Shown in pieces: positions 23,957-31,990 of a stretch of 64,000 nt of DNA. The notes beneath the pieces were generated by a model. That model ran no database searches. It saw only the letters and a list, made by a program, of their open reading frames with translations, and was not told the DNA's origin. The position numbers and the translations under genes are program-made. Numbering within the stretch: the stretch's first letter is position 1; each line of letters begins with the position of its first letter. The DNA comes from Saccharothrix sp. NRRL B-16348 (GTDB lineage Bacteria > Actinomycetota > Actinomycetes > Mycobacteriales > Pseudonocardiaceae), in assembly GCF_001280085.1 (NCBI RefSeq), contig NZ_LGED01000158.1, forward strand, positions 45,310 through 109,309. The letters run 5' to 3'.

Positions 23957-25117
23957 GTGGATCTGCACGAACACCAAGCCAGGGACCTGTTCGCGGCGCA
24001 CGCCGTCCCGGTGCCGCACGGCCTGCTCGCCGTGACACCGGACGAGGCGCACGCCGCGGCGACGTCGATCGGCGGGACCGTCGTGGTGAAGGCGCAGGTG
24101 AAGACCGGTGGCCGGGGCAAGGCGGGCGGGGTGAAGCTCGCCCGGACGCCGGCGGAGGCGCGGGAGGTCGCGTCCGACATCCTCGGGCTGGAGATCAAAG
24201 GGCACGTGGTGCGCGAGGTGCTGGTGGTCGAGGCCAGTGACATCGCGGAGGAGTATTACTTCTCGTTCCTGCTGGACCGGGCGAACCGGACGTTCCTCGC
24301 CATGGCGTCCGTCGAGGGCGGCATGGACATCGAGGAGGTGGCGGCCACGCGGCCGGGCGCGTTGGCGCGGGTGCCGGTGACGCACGTGGACCTGGCCGTC
24401 GCGCACGAGATCGTGACGGCGGCCAAGTTCCCGCCGGAGGTGGCGGACGGTGTCGCCGATGTGGTCGTGCGGCTGTGGGAGGCGTTCGTCGCGGAGGACG
24501 CGACGCTGGTCGAGGTGAACCCGTTGGTGCGGACGCGGTCCGGTGAGGTCGTCGCGGTGGACGGGAAGGTCACGCTGGACGCGAACGCGGCGTTCCGGCA
24601 CCCGGCGCACGCGGAGCTGGCGGACGTGGCGGCGGAAGACCCGCTGGAGGCGGCGGCACGGGCGCGTGGCCTCAACTACGTGAAGCTGGACGGCCAGGTA
24701 GGCGTGATCGGGAATGGAGCCGGGCTGGTGATGTCCACTTTGGACGTGGTCGCTTATGCGGGTGAGCGGCACGGCGGCGTGCGGCCGGCGAACTTCCTGG
24801 ACATCGGAGGAGGCGCGTCCGCGCAGGTCATGGCGGACGGACTGGACATCATCCTCAACGACCCGGACGTGCGGTCGGTGTTCGTCAACGTCTTCGGCGG
24901 CATCACGGCGTGCGACGCGGTCGCGGACGGGATCGTGGCGGCGCTCGGGATGCTCGGCGACGCGGCCACCAAGCCGTTGGTGGTGCGGTTGGACGGCAAC
25001 AACGTGGAGGAGGGCAGGCGGATCCTCGCCGAGGCCGCGCACCCGTTGGTGACCGTGGTGGACACGATGGACAACGCGGCCGACAAGGCCGCCGAACTCG
25101 CCGCGGTGGGGGTGTGA
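23957..25117 (+). CDS. sucC: Succinyl-CoA synthetase-type ligase, beta subunit
   Basis: 386 residues from a GTG at 23957 ([20 protein letters not shown]), the family N-terminus. ATP-grasp domain with [18 protein letters not shown] and VEVNPLV for Mg binding; C-terminal ligase domain with [14 protein letters not shown] and the GGIT(A)CD phosphate loop ([16 protein letters not shown]). It pairs with the alpha subunit encoded next. The reaction is acid plus CoA plus ATP to acyl-CoA. Being divergent from oxc with a common operator suggests a dedicated second copy rather than the TCA housekeeping enzyme; it could supply succinyl-CoA as CoA donor for oxalate, or be a malate/other-acid ligase. Confidence 0.85.
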   Translation: MDLHEHQARDLFAAHAVPVPHGLLAVTPDEAHAAATSIGGTVVVKAQVKTGGRGKAGGVKLARTPAEAREVASDILGLEIKGHVVREVLVVEASDIAEEYYFSFLLDRANRTFLAMASVEGGMDIEEVAATRPGALARVPVTHVDLAVAHEIVTAAKFPPEVADGVADVVVRLWEAFVAEDATLVEVNPLVRTRSGEVVAVDGKVTLDANAAFRHPAHAELADVAAEDPLEAAARARGLNYVKLDGQVGVIGNGAGLVMSTLDVVAYAGERHGGVRPANFLDIGGGASAQVMADGLDIILNDPDVRSVFVNVFGGITACDAVADGIVAALGMLGDAATKPLVVRLDGNNVEEGRRILAEAAHPLVTVVDTMDNAADKAAELAAVGV

Positions 25118-25118
25118 G

Positions 25119-26000
25119 ATGGCCGTCTTCATCACGTCGGGAGGTCGCGTGATCGTCCAGGGCATGACCGGGGCGGAGGGCGCGAAGCACACCAAGCGGA
25201 TGCTGAAGGCGGGCACCCGGATCGTCGGCGGGGTGAACCCGCGCAAGGCGGGCGAGGTCGTCGACTTCGACGGTCACGTGCTGCCGGTGTTCGGCGGTGT
25301 GGCGGAGGCGATGGCCGCCACGGGCGCGGACGTGACGGTGGTGTTCGTGCCGCCGGCGTTCACCAAGGACGCGGTGATCGAGGCGGTCGACGCCGGGATC
25401 GGGTTGGCGGTCGTGATCACGGAAGGCGTGCCGGTGCACGACGCGGCGGCGTTCTGGGCGCACGCGGTCGCGGCGGGTGGTCGGACGCGGATCATCGGGC
25501 CGAACTGCCCGGGCGTGGTGAGCCCGGGTAAGTCGAACGCCGGGATCATTCCCGACGACATCTGTGGGCCAGGGCCGATCGGGTTGGTGTCGAAGTCGGG
25601 GACGTTGACGTACCAGTTGATGTACGAGCTGCGGGATGTCGGGTTCACGACGGCGGTGGGGATCGGGGGCGATCCCGTGATCGGGACTACGCACATCGAT
25701 GCGTTGGCGGCGTTCGAGGAGGATCCGGAGACGTCGGCGATCGTGATGATCGGTGAGATCGGTGGGGACGCGGAGGAACGTGCGGCCGAGTACATCCGCT
25801 CGTGGGTGAGCAAGCCCGTTGTGGCGTACGTGGCCGGGTTCACCGCTCCGGAGGGACGGACGATGGGGCACGCGGGGGCGATCGTGTCCGGGTCGGCTGG
25901 GACGGCTCAGGCGAAGAAGGAAGCGTTGGAGGCGGCTGGGGTTCGGGTCGGGAAGACGCCCAGTGAGACGGCGCGGTTGTTGCGGGAGTTGTTGGGATGA
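25119..26000 (+). CDS. sucD: Succinyl-CoA synthetase-type ligase, alpha subunit
   Basis: 293 residues. The ATG at 25119 is one base after the sucC stop. CoA-binding Rossmann domain with [19 protein letters not shown] and [11 protein letters not shown]; ligase domain with [34 protein letters not shown], and the phosphorylated His in [10 protein letters not shown] near residue 245. Length is normal for the alpha chain. It must work as a heteromer with the beta subunit. A long inverted repeat follows, so it is probably the last gene of the transcript. Confidence 0.87.
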   Translation: MAVFITSGGRVIVQGMTGAEGAKHTKRMLKAGTRIVGGVNPRKAGEVVDFDGHVLPVFGGVAEAMAATGADVTVVFVPPAFTKDAVIEAVDAGIGLAVVITEGVPVHDAAAFWAHAVAAGGRTRIIGPNCPGVVSPGKSNAGIIPDDICGPGPIGLVSKSGTLTYQLMYELRDVGFTTAVGIGGDPVIGTTHIDALAAFEEDPETSAIVMIGEIGGDAEERAAEYIRSWVSKPVVAYVAGFTAPEGRTMGHAGAIVSGSAGTAQAKKEALEAAGVRVGKTPSETARLLRELLG

Positions 26001-26108
26001 GATCAGGTGAGGGAGAGATCAAAGATCAAAAGCGTCCTCGCCGGACGGGCAGATCAGCAGGATGACGCCAACTGCCAGGTCAAGCGCCGGGTCCGTTGTT
26101 GGTCCGGG

Positions 26109-26254
26109 TTTCGTGTCATCCCACCGACCTCCCTACGGGCTACCACCCGCGTCAAGGGGGCGCGCGACATCAGTGCAAGCCGCGGGCAGAGGTGAACCCG
26201 CGCCCCCTTGACACGCGCGGTAGGGCGGAGCCAGGTCGGCGGGATGACACGAAG
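26109..26254. repeat. Long inverted repeat, ~56-base arms, in a gene-free gap
   Basis: The left arm (26109-26164) begins TTTCGTGTCATCCCACCGAC and ends GTCAAGGGGGCGCG; the right arm (26199-26254) is its near reverse complement, CGCGCCCCCTTGAC to GGATGACACGAAG. The middle of the arms differs, the ends match well, and the spacer is about 34 bases. It occupies much of the 371-base gap between sucD and the gene at 26372. With no ORF inside, it looks like a MITE/REP-type element or a large transcript hairpin ending sucCD. Confidence 0.7.
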
Positions 26255-26371
26255 CCCTCCCTTTGGGAGAAGGGCGGTGGTGGAGGGGTCCCGTCAGGAA
26301 CCACGGAACCGAGGTGCCGCGCGCTACGTCGTTGTGGGTGGGTTTCAGCCGACAGGACGGGGCAGGCGAGG

Positions 26372-27097
26372 GTGACCGATACCTACCGCATCTCGATCGA
26401 CGACAGGTCGGGCGCGACGCTGCGTGGACGGGTGCACATCATCAACCCCGATGCCGAGGAGGTGCCGCCCGGGCGTGACTTCGCCCTGCGGATGATCGTC
26501 GAGGTCTGGCACCGCATCCGGCACGGGTACTTCTTCACGTCCGGCGAGGGGAACCTGCCCGACGACCGGTTGCACGTCCACCTCGACGAGTTGGAGAGCG
26601 TCGTGGAGGATCCGGAGCTCAAGTCGTCGTTCGAGCTGCTCATGGGGTTGGACCACGGCACGGCGGTCTACCTGTCCGACGAGCAGGTGGCCGAGATCCG
26701 GGCGGTCCACGAGATCCGCGACCACGAGGAGAAGCGGGCGGCCAGGCAGGTGTTGATGGAGAGGTACGGCGTCAGGTCGCTCTCCGTCGGGAACGACGGC
26801 AGCCCGTACGTGCGGACGGAGCGTGACGCCCACGCGTTCTACGAACGGGCGTGTGAGGTCGTCACCGAGTACCGCCTCGGCGACGTGCGGAACTGGCCGC
26901 CGCCGTGGGACTTCGGTGACGAGGACGACGAGGACTACGACGAGGACGAGTACGCGGACAAGTTGGCGGCGATGACGCTGGAGGACTACCCGTACGTCGA
27001 GTTCGCGATCACCGTGAACGACGCTCGCCAGGTCGCGCACATGGGCGGCGGCATCCACTTCGCCACCGCCATCCACGGCGAGTTCGGCCGGCAGTGA
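26372..27097 (+). CDS. Hypothetical acidic protein
   Basis: 241 residues from a GTG at 26372, six bases after a GGCGAG-type site; upstream in-frame codons run through the inverted repeat and are not protein-like. The text is well-behaved coding sequence with strands and helices (YRISIDDRSGATLRGRVHIIN, DDRLHVHLDELESVVEDPELKSSFELLMGL), a charged linker and an acidic tract DEDDEDYDEDEYADK near residue 190, then YVEFAITVNDARQVAHMGGG. No signal peptide or membrane segment. I do not recognise the family. It converges tail-to-tail with the ECF sigma factor gene with only 9 bases between. Confidence 0.6.
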   Translation: MTDTYRISIDDRSGATLRGRVHIINPDAEEVPPGRDFALRMIVEVWHRIRHGYFFTSGEGNLPDDRLHVHLDELESVVEDPELKSSFELLMGLDHGTAVYLSDEQVAEIRAVHEIRDHEEKRAARQVLMERYGVRSLSVGNDGSPYVRTERDAHAFYERACEVVTEYRLGDVRNWPPPWDFGDEDDEDYDEDEYADKLAAMTLEDYPYVEFAITVNDARQVAHMGGGIHFATAIHGEFGRQ

Positions 27098-27106
27098 TCA
27101 GGTCGG

Positions 27107-28042
27107 TCACCACGACGCGATGAGCGGTTCGTCGTGCGCGTGACGCCTCCATTCCTCGGTCGCGCGGCCGAGGCGGGACGCGGCGGCGACGGCGCGCACG
27201 GTCGCGATCTTGCCGTCGCGGACCTCCAGGACACCTACGCCCACCACCTGGTCGTCCAGCACGGCGATCACGGCGGGGCAGCCGTTGACCACGCCGGCGT
27301 GCATCGCCAGGGTGCCGCCGACCAGCTTCCGCTTCGCCGGGGACGGCTTGAAGCCGGCCCGCAAGGCGGAGGCGACCCGCTCGGGGGCCGTGTACCGCAG
27401 CAGCTTCTCGGTCAGCCCGGCGCCGTCGGAGATCGCGGTCGCGTCGTCGGTCAGCAACGCCACCAGGCGTTCGGTCCGGCCCGAGGACGCGGCGGCGATG
27501 AACGCCTCCACGATCCGGCGGGCGGTGGCGCGGTCGACCTCGCCGGAGTTGCGGCCGGCGGCGACGTGCCGACGGGCGCGGTGGGCGTGCTGCTGGCTCG
27601 CGGACTCGGTGATGTCGAGGATCTCGGCGATCTCGGCGTGGCTGTAGGAGAAGGCCTCGCGCAGGACGTAGACGGCGCGCTCGACCGGTGGCAGGCGCTC
27701 CATGAGCATCAGCACCGCCAGCGTCACCGATTCGCGCTGCTCGAAGGTGTCGGCCGGGCCCAGCATCGGGTCGCCGTCGAGCAGGGGTTCGGGCAGCCAG
27801 GCGCCGACCGCGCGTTCACGCCGGGCCTTCGCCGAGCGGAGCCGGTCCAGGGACAGGTTGGTGACCACCTTGGTCAGCCACGCCTCGGGCACCTCGATGT
27901 GGTCCCGGTCGGCGGCCTGCCAGCGCAGGAACGCGTCCTGCACCACGTCCTCGGCGTCGGTGGCGGAGCCGAGCAGGCGGTACGCCAACGAGGCCAGCCT
28001 GTCCCGGCCGGCCTCGAAACGCGCCACGGTCGCGCTGTCCAT
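27107..28042 (-). CDS. sigJ: ECF41-type RNA polymerase sigma factor (SigJ-like)
   Basis: 311 residues from the ATG at 28042; a GTG nine bases upstream is also in frame. Region sigma-2 (residues ~10-75, LAYRLLGSATDAEDVVQDAFLRW) and sigma-4 (~110-165, LPPVERAVYVLREAFSYSHAEIAEILDITESA) are clear, joined by the WLPEPL linker typical of ECF41. A SnoaL/NTF2-like C-terminal domain (~185-295) replaces an anti-sigma factor and is known to tune activity. The conserved NPDKL near the end of ECF41 proteins is not recognisable here (VRAVAAASRLGRA). The oxidoreductase gene immediately upstream is the usual kind of ECF41 target. Confidence 0.85.
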   Translation of the reverse strand: MDSATVARFEAGRDRLASLAYRLLGSATDAEDVVQDAFLRWQAADRDHIEVPEAWLTKVVTNLSLDRLRSAKARRERAVGAWLPEPLLDGDPMLGPADTFEQRESVTLAVLMLMERLPPVERAVYVLREAFSYSHAEIAEILDITESASQQHAHRARRHVAAGRNSGEVDRATARRIVEAFIAAASSGRTERLVALLTDDATAISDGAGLTEKLLRYTAPERVASALRAGFKPSPAKRKLVGGTLAMHAGVVNGCPAVIAVLDDQVVGVGVLEVRDGKIATVRAVAAASRLGRATEEWRRHAHDEPLIASW

Positions 28043-28052
28043 GAGCGTCACG

Positions 28053-29243
28053 CTAGGCGATGACCGCCTCGGTGGAGCGCTGGGGCGCGGTGGCCAGGCG
28101 GTGCCTGCGGGTCGGCATCCCGAACGTCGGGTGGCCCATGCCGAAGGCGGCGCCCCGGAGGACGGCGGCCTTGAGGCGCGCGGCCGGGCGTCCGCGCAGA
28201 GCCCAGGTCTTCGACCGCGCGTCGCCGCCGACGGCCTGGAAGATCGCGTCCTTGCGGCCGAGGCTGATGTGGTTGCCGACGTAGGCCAGCGTGGTCTTCG
28301 GGATCTTGCGGCCGGTCAGGTCACCGACGATCGCGGCCACCGCCTGCTTGGCGGTGTACCCGGCCGAGGCGCAGGACATCGGCAGCGGCCGGCCGTTCTC
28401 GCCGATGACGTGGACGCTGTCGCCGACGGCGTAGACGTCCGGGTGCGAGACCGACCGCATCATGCGGTCGACCAGGATCTGGCCGGTGTCCGCGACCCGC
28501 AGCCCGCTGGCGGCGGCGATGGGGTGGACGGCGAAACCGGCCGTCCACACGGTGGCGTCGGCGGCGAAGGTGGTGCCGTCGGCGGCGATGGCGCCGGTCG
28601 CCTCGACGCGCTCGATCGTGGTGTGCTCGTGGACGGTGATGCCGAACCGGTCGAACGCGCGCAGCAGGTGGCGGCGGGCCTTCGGGCCGAGCCACCCGCC
28701 CAGTTCGCCGCTGGTGGCGAGGGTGACGTCGAGTCCGGGTCGGGATTCGGCGATCTCGGTGGCGGCCTCGATCGCGGTCAGGTTGCCGCCGACGACGAGC
28801 ACCGTCCCGGTCCCGCCCAGGTCGTCGAGGCGTTGCCGCAGGCGCAGCGCCGCAGGCCGGCCAGCGATGGGGAAGGCGTGCTCGGCCACGCCGGGGACGC
28901 CGTGGTCGGCGGCGGTGCTGCCGAGCGCGTAGACGAGGGTGTCGTAGTCGAGCCGGTCGGTGCCCTCGCCGTCGGTCACGGTGACCGTCCGCTGTTCGGC
29001 GTCGACGGCGGTGACCCGCGCCGGCCGCAGGCGGATGCCGGTGCCCGAGAACAGCTCCGCCAGTGCGTAGCGGCGCAGGTCCTGGCCTGCGGCGAGCTGG
29101 TGCAGGCGCATCCGCTCGACGAAGTCGGGTTCGGCGTTGACGACGGTGATCTCGACGTCGTCGGCGTGCAGGCGGCGGGCGAGTTGTCCGGCGGCGTAGC
29201 CCCCGGCGTAGCCGGCTCCCAGGACGATGATGCGGTGCTTCAT
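28053..29243 (-). CDS. FAD-dependent NAD(P)H oxidoreductase (NDH-2-like)
   Basis: 396 residues from the ATG at 29243, seven bases after AGGAG; another ATG two codons upstream is too close to that site. FAD-binding VLGAGYAGGYAAGQLARRL at residues ~6-24, NAD-binding TVLVVGGNLTAIEAATEI near 150, and the C-terminal FAD contact VYAVGDSVHV near 280. It belongs to the pyridine nucleotide-disulfide oxidoreductase group (type II NADH dehydrogenase or AIF-like). It precedes the ECF41 sigma gene by ten bases, and genes of this kind are the usual partners and targets of ECF41 factors. Physiological acceptor unknown. Confidence 0.8.
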   Translation of the reverse strand: MKHRIIVLGAGYAGGYAAGQLARRLHADDVEITVVNAEPDFVERMRLHQLAAGQDLRRYALAELFSGTGIRLRPARVTAVDAEQRTVTVTDGEGTDRLDYDTLVYALGSTAADHGVPGVAEHAFPIAGRPAALRLRQRLDDLGGTGTVLVVGGNLTAIEAATEIAESRPGLDVTLATSGELGGWLGPKARRHLLRAFDRFGITVHEHTTIERVEATGAIAADGTTFAADATVWTAGFAVHPIAAASGLRVADTGQILVDRMMRSVSHPDVYAVGDSVHVIGENGRPLPMSCASAGYTAKQAVAAIVGDLTGRKIPKTTLAYVGNHISLGRKDAIFQAVGGDARSKTWALRGRPAARLKAAVLRGAAFGMGHPTFGMPTRRHRLATAPQRSTEAVIA

Positions 29244-29338
29244 GGTCATGCTCCTGTCGGGTTGGCTCGTCCTCTGAACGGGACAGCGCCTCGATCCCTG
29301 ACAGGTTGGGGCTGTGTCGTGGGTCACCCTGGCGGGCG

Positions 29339-30166
29339 TCAGCGTTCGACCAGGCGGTGGCGGCCCGCGTAGACGTTCATCGAGGTGCCGCGCAGGAAGC
29401 CGACCAGGGTCATGCCCACCTCCGCGGCCAGGTCGACCGCCAGGGACGACGGCGCGGACACGGCGGCCAGCACCGGGATGCCGGCCATCGCCGCCTTCTG
29501 CACCAGCTCGAACGACGCCCGGCCGCTCACCATCAGCACGGTGGAGGTGAGGGGCAGGCCGCGTTCCTTCAGGCCCCAGCCGACGACCTTGTCCACCGCG
29601 TTGTGCCGGCCGACGTCCTCCCGCAGGCACAGCAGGTGGCCCTGCGCGTCGAAGAGGCCGGCGGCGTGCAGGCCACCCGTGCGGTCGAAGACGCGCTGGG
29701 CGGCGCGCAGTTCGTCCGGCAGCACGGCGAGGGTCTCGGCGTCGACGGTGAGCGGGTCGTCGGCCACCGGCCAGGTGGCGCTGGTGCGGACGGCGTCGAG
29801 GCTCGCCTTGCCGCACAAGCCGCAGGACGACGTCATGTAGAAGTTGCGCTCGATCGACGGGTCGGGCGGTGGCACGCCGGCCGCCAGCACGACGTCCAGC
29901 ACGTTGTACGTGTTGCCGCCGTCAGACGTCGCTCCCGCGCAGTAGCGGATCGAGCTGATCTGCTGGGCGCCGCGGACCACACCCTCGCTGACCAGGAAAC
30001 CCGCCGCCAGGTCGAAGTCGTCACCCGGCGTGCGCATGGTCACCGACAGCGGTTTCCCGGCGACGCGGATCTCCAGCGGCTCCTCCACGGTGAGGGTGTC
30101 CGCGCGGGCGTCGGCCACGCCGTCCACCACGCGCACTACCCGTCGCCTGCTCGTCACTCGTCCCAC
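29339..30166 (-). CDS. fdhD: Formate dehydrogenase accessory sulfurtransferase
   Basis: 275 residues from a GTG at 30166, seven bases after AGGAG. FdhD passes sulfur to the molybdenum cofactor of formate dehydrogenase and is needed for its activity. Visible: the N-terminal TLTVEEPLEIRVAGKPLSVTMRTPG, the DFDLAAGFLVSEGVV motif, the sulfur-carrying loop TSSCGLCGKASLDAV, then HAAGLFD...REDVGRHNAVDKVVGW and MVSGRASFELVQKA. It is the last gene of the OFA transporter operon and works with the fds operon encoded 3 kb away. The preceding ORF overlaps its 5' end. Confidence 0.93.
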   Translation of the reverse strand: MGRVTSRRRVVRVVDGVADARADTLTVEEPLEIRVAGKPLSVTMRTPGDDFDLAAGFLVSEGVVRGAQQISSIRYCAGATSDGGNTYNVLDVVLAAGVPPPDPSIERNFYMTSSCGLCGKASLDAVRTSATWPVADDPLTVDAETLAVLPDELRAAQRVFDRTGGLHAAGLFDAQGHLLCLREDVGRHNAVDKVVGWGLKERGLPLTSTVLMVSGRASFELVQKAAMAGIPVLAAVSAPSSLAVDLAAEVGMTLVGFLRGTSMNVYAGRHRLVER

Positions 30167-30593
30167 GGGGACACTCCTCGTCTCGGCACAGCGCGGTGCA
30201 CTCGGCCAGCAGGCGGCGCAGGGCTTCGTCGCGGTGCTCCCCCGCCCGGTCCGCCACGGTCTTGGCGGCCCGGTGCGCGGCGAGCGCGGGCCACCACCTC
30301 GTCCACCGGGCACGGGGTCGGCCCGCCGCCCGGAGGCAGTGCTCGACCAGCGCGTTCGCGCAGCGGGCCTGGGACGTGCCGATCAACGGCACCGCGAAGA
30401 CCAGCAGCGCACGGCGGCCGTCCGGCGTGCTGAGGTCGTTCACGCAGCGGGCGACGGCGCCCAGCACCGGGTGCACGGTCGCGGGCCGGTCGGTCCACAC
30501 GTCGTCCGCCAACGTGGACACCAGTTCCAGCAGGCAGCAGCCGTGCGCGGGGGTGACGTGCCGCCCCGGCGCCAACCGGGGCAGCCGGGTCAC
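30021..30593 (-). CDS. Hypothetical protein between transporter and fdhD
   Basis: 190 residues as read. The ATG at 30593 overlaps the transporter stop (ATGA), so translation is coupled. The first ~130 residues are protein-like (RLAPGRHVTPAHGCCLLELVSTLADD, VHPVLGAVARCVNDLSTPDGRRALLVFAVPLIGT), resembling a family of small actinobacterial proteins of unknown function. After ECTALCRDEECPRG the frame continues for ~50 Arg/Gly-rich residues overlapping the fdhD coding region by 146 bases, which is unusual; a shifted or earlier stop in the ancestral gene is likely. Role unknown; no enzymatic motif. Confidence 0.5.
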   Translation of the reverse strand: MTRLPRLAPGRHVTPAHGCCLLELVSTLADDVWTDRPATVHPVLGAVARCVNDLSTPDGRRALLVFAVPLIGTSQARCANALVEHCLRAAGRPRARWTRWWPALAAHRAAKTVADRAGEHRDEALRRLLAECTALCRDEECPRGTSDEQATGSARGGRRGRRPRGHPHRGGAAGDPRRRETAVGDHAHAG

Positions 30594-31900
30594 GACGCCT
30601 CACGGGGACGCGGCAGCAGGTGGTGCGGACGTCCCGGCCGGCTGAACCGCCCGCCCAGCGCCGCGCCCGCCACACCGAGCACCGCGGCGGCGAGGAACGG
30701 GCCGGGGTAGCCGTGCGACACGACGACCAGGGACGCCAGGCCGACGCCGATGACGCCGCCGAGGGCCTTCGCGCTGTAGATGACGGCGAAGTTCAGCGGC
30801 GCGGTGTCCTCGCCGAAGTACTCTCGCACCAGCCCGACCAGCAGCGAGTAGCAGCAGCTCGTGCCCAGACCGGCCACGCCCGCGCCGATCAGCAGGGCGA
30901 CGGCGTCCTGCCGCTGACCGCCGAACAGCAGTACGAGCTGGGCCAGGCCGCCGGTCGCCATCGCCAGCCGCAGCGTGCGGCGACGGCCGATGGCCTCCGA
31001 GATCCGGCCGGCCAGGATCCGTCCCGCGCCCGCCGACGCGGCCAGCACCGCCAGCGCCACCGCCGCGAACACCGTCCCGTCGGCGAACGCCGCCAGGAAC
31101 ACCAGGTCGAACAGCGACACCGCCGCCGCGAACACCACCGTCACGTACATCGGCACGAGGACACCGCTGCGCAGCGCCTCCCCCGGCTTGAAGTGGCGGA
31201 TGGCGGGCCGGTTGCTGCGGTGCGTGCGGAGTTCCCGGTGGCGCGGGTCGACGTCGGCGGGCCACCAGTTGGGCGGCGGATCGCGCAACGGCAGCCCGCA
31301 CGCGGTCACGACCACCAGCACCACGAGTGCCGCGACGGACAGGAACACGGCCGCGTTGCCTGCGTCGAACCAGAGCCCAGCGGCCAGCGCGAACGGCACG
31401 CCGCCGAGCGCGAACGCGCCGGTGACCAGGGCGATCCGGCCGGTGACCCGGTCGGGGAACCAGCGGATGACGGTGCCGACGCACGTCGCGTAGACCAAAC
31501 CGGTGCCGACGCCACCGACCAGCGAGTAGCCGAGGTAGACGACGAGCAGGTGGTCGGCGGAGCCGAGGGTGAGCAGACCGATCGCGCTCAGCACGGCGCC
31601 GAGCACGACGGCGTTGCGCGGTGGCAGCAGACCACGTTCGCGCAGCCACGCGGCGGGGAACGCGATGCCCGCCTGGAACGCCGTCCAGAGCGCGAACGCC
31701 CAGCACAGCTCGACCAGGCTCCACCGCTGCCCCAACGCGGGCACCAGGGCGCCGAACCCGTACTGGGCGGTGCCGGTGACGAGCATGGCGATGCCGCTCA
31801 GCCAGGCGATCCGGCTCCGGGGACGGCCCAGCAGCTCGTGGTCCGACTCGCCGATGCGGTAGCGGCGGCCGTAGACGTCGAGGACTTCACGCACCTGCAT
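30590..31900 (-). CDS. OFA-type (oxalate/formate antiporter family) MFS transporter
   Basis: 436 residues from the ATG at 31900; a GTG three codons upstream is an alternative. Twelve membrane segments are visible, with the central cytoplasmic loop DPPPNWWPADVDPRHRELR...AIRHFKPGEALRSG. The PPPxWxP phrase before the central loop and the N-terminal ...LVTGTAQYGFGALVPAL pattern are typical of OFA transporters, whose founding member OxlT exchanges oxalate for formate. In this regulon it would bring in oxalate and let formate out. The basic residue that binds oxalate in OxlT cannot be assigned without alignment. It heads an operon with the next ORF and fdhD, behind operator copy 5. Confidence 0.75.
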   Translation of the reverse strand: MQVREVLDVYGRRYRIGESDHELLGRPRSRIAWLSGIAMLVTGTAQYGFGALVPALGQRWSLVELCWAFALWTAFQAGIAFPAAWLRERGLLPPRNAVVLGAVLSAIGLLTLGSADHLLVVYLGYSLVGGVGTGLVYATCVGTVIRWFPDRVTGRIALVTGAFALGGVPFALAAGLWFDAGNAAVFLSVAALVVLVVVTACGLPLRDPPPNWWPADVDPRHRELRTHRSNRPAIRHFKPGEALRSGVLVPMYVTVVFAAAVSLFDLVFLAAFADGTVFAAVALAVLAASAGAGRILAGRISEAIGRRRTLRLAMATGGLAQLVLLFGGQRQDAVALLIGAGVAGLGTSCCYSLLVGLVREYFGEDTAPLNFAVIYSAKALGGVIGVGLASLVVVSHGYPGPFLAAAVLGVAGAALGGRFSRPGRPHHLLPRPREAS

Positions 31901-31920
31901 GAGGACCACCCGCCTTGCAG

Positions 31921-31960
31921 ATTGTATACAGTATTGAGTAGCCTACTACCTTGTATGCAT
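31921..31960. promoter_or_regulatory. TTGYATAC operator, copy 5 (OFA transporter / moeA divergent promoter)
   Basis: ATTGTATACAGTATTGAG at 31921-31938, followed at 31951 by a half-site TTGTATGCAT. It lies 21 bases upstream of the transporter start and ~50 bases before moeA, so it can serve both directions. Confidence 0.65.
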
Positions 31961-31990
31961 TCCTGAACACCCCTCAGGCGGGCGGCACCC

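Noticed and set aside
26109..26254. Possible insertion sequence
   Set aside because: Terminal-inverted-repeat-like arms, but no transposase reading frame between or beside them.
30620..31966. 448-codon + strand frame opposite the OFA transporter
   Set aside because: Low-complexity antisense shadow; the minus strand has twelve membrane segments and family signatures.
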